A stretch of 5,838 bases of DNA, from NCBI GenBank assembly GCA_021818645.1, contig JAKATS010000236.1:1-5838 (forward strand), written 5' to 3'. Positions 5,782 through 5,838 of this stretch are shown here, in pieces (the stretch's first letter is position 1; every line of letters begins with the position of its first letter). A model generated the notes under the pieces. That model saw nothing but the letters and a program-made list of their open reading frames with translations. It was not told the origin of the DNA and made no database searches. Both the position numbers and the translations under genes were made by a program. The stretch is from Acidobacteriota bacterium. Lineage in GTDB: Bacteria; Acidobacteriota; Terriglobia; Terriglobales; SCQP01.

Positions 5782-5838
5782 ATGTCGGAATTTTCCGATT
5801 TCGTCAAAAGCCGCGCCGATCTCGCCGCCATCGTCGGC
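5782..5838 (+). CDS. dnaG: DNA primase, N-terminal 19 codons only
   Basis: The ATG at 5782 opens MSEFSDFVKSRADLAAIVG and runs off the window. This matches the start of bacterial DnaG, where a helix of the type 'F...V...ADI..VVG' precedes the GxxYxGLCPFHxEKTPSF zinc-binding motif. DnaG makes RNA primers for replication with the DnaB helicase. The zinc motif would lie in the next 25 or so codons and is out of view, so the call rests on the short N-terminus. The gene diverges from the GH39 gene across 151 bp. No Shine-Dalgarno is seen. Confidence 0.72.
   Translation, partial: MSEFSDFVKSRADLAAIVG

Noticed and set aside
1..5838. CRISPR array, insertion sequence or integrase
   Set aside because: No regularly spaced repeats, transposase or recombinase motifs, or terminal inverted repeats are visible.

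Overview
The window looks like a chromosomal segment of a GC-rich bacterium, most likely an acidobacterium. That placement is inferred from the gene mix, the type of GH39 enzyme, the dnaG N-terminus and the scarcity of Shine-Dalgarno sequences; no marker here proves it. Housekeeping genes surround a short, AT-richer accessory segment.

Layout, left to right. (1) Positions 2-1936 (+) hold the last 644 residues of a long-type RelA/SpoT (Rel) (p)ppGpp synthetase/hydrolase, whose start lies upstream. (2) ridA, 1945-2340 (+), encodes a RidA/YjgF-type enamine/imine deaminase and follows 8 bp after the rel stop, so the two are probably co-transcribed. (3) rpmB, 2444-2632 (-), is convergent with ridA and encodes a zinc-binding-type ribosomal protein L28. 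(4) A gene at 2766-3053 (+) encodes a small uncharacterised protein with two CxxC motifs and a basic tail. It diverges from rpmB across an AT-rich promoter-like gap. (5) Positions 3073-3770 (-) hold a complete Panacea/SocA-type antitoxin gene, followed 10 bp later by what looks like an internally deleted toxin gene. (6) Positions 3948-5630 (-) encode a secreted family GH39 glycoside hydrolase (beta-xylosidase-like) with both catalytic glutamates. (7) At 5782 (+) the first 19 codons of a probable dnaG (DNA primase) begin and run off the end.

How the parts relate. rel and ridA link stringent-response signalling with metabolite damage control. The rel-ridA-rpmB cluster is housekeeping in character. 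The antitoxin segment (about 3080-3860) has much lower GC than rel, which fits a horizontally acquired toxin-antitoxin module whose toxin has decayed. The GH39 gene suggests use of plant or microbial polysaccharides. It has an 18-bp interrupted palindrome just upstream that could be its operator.

The most interesting points are the orphaned Panacea antitoxin with its toxin scar, the small two-CxxC protein opposite rpmB, the palindrome before the GH39 gene, and a -10-like box only 6 nt from the dnaG start codon, which suggests a leaderless transcript.
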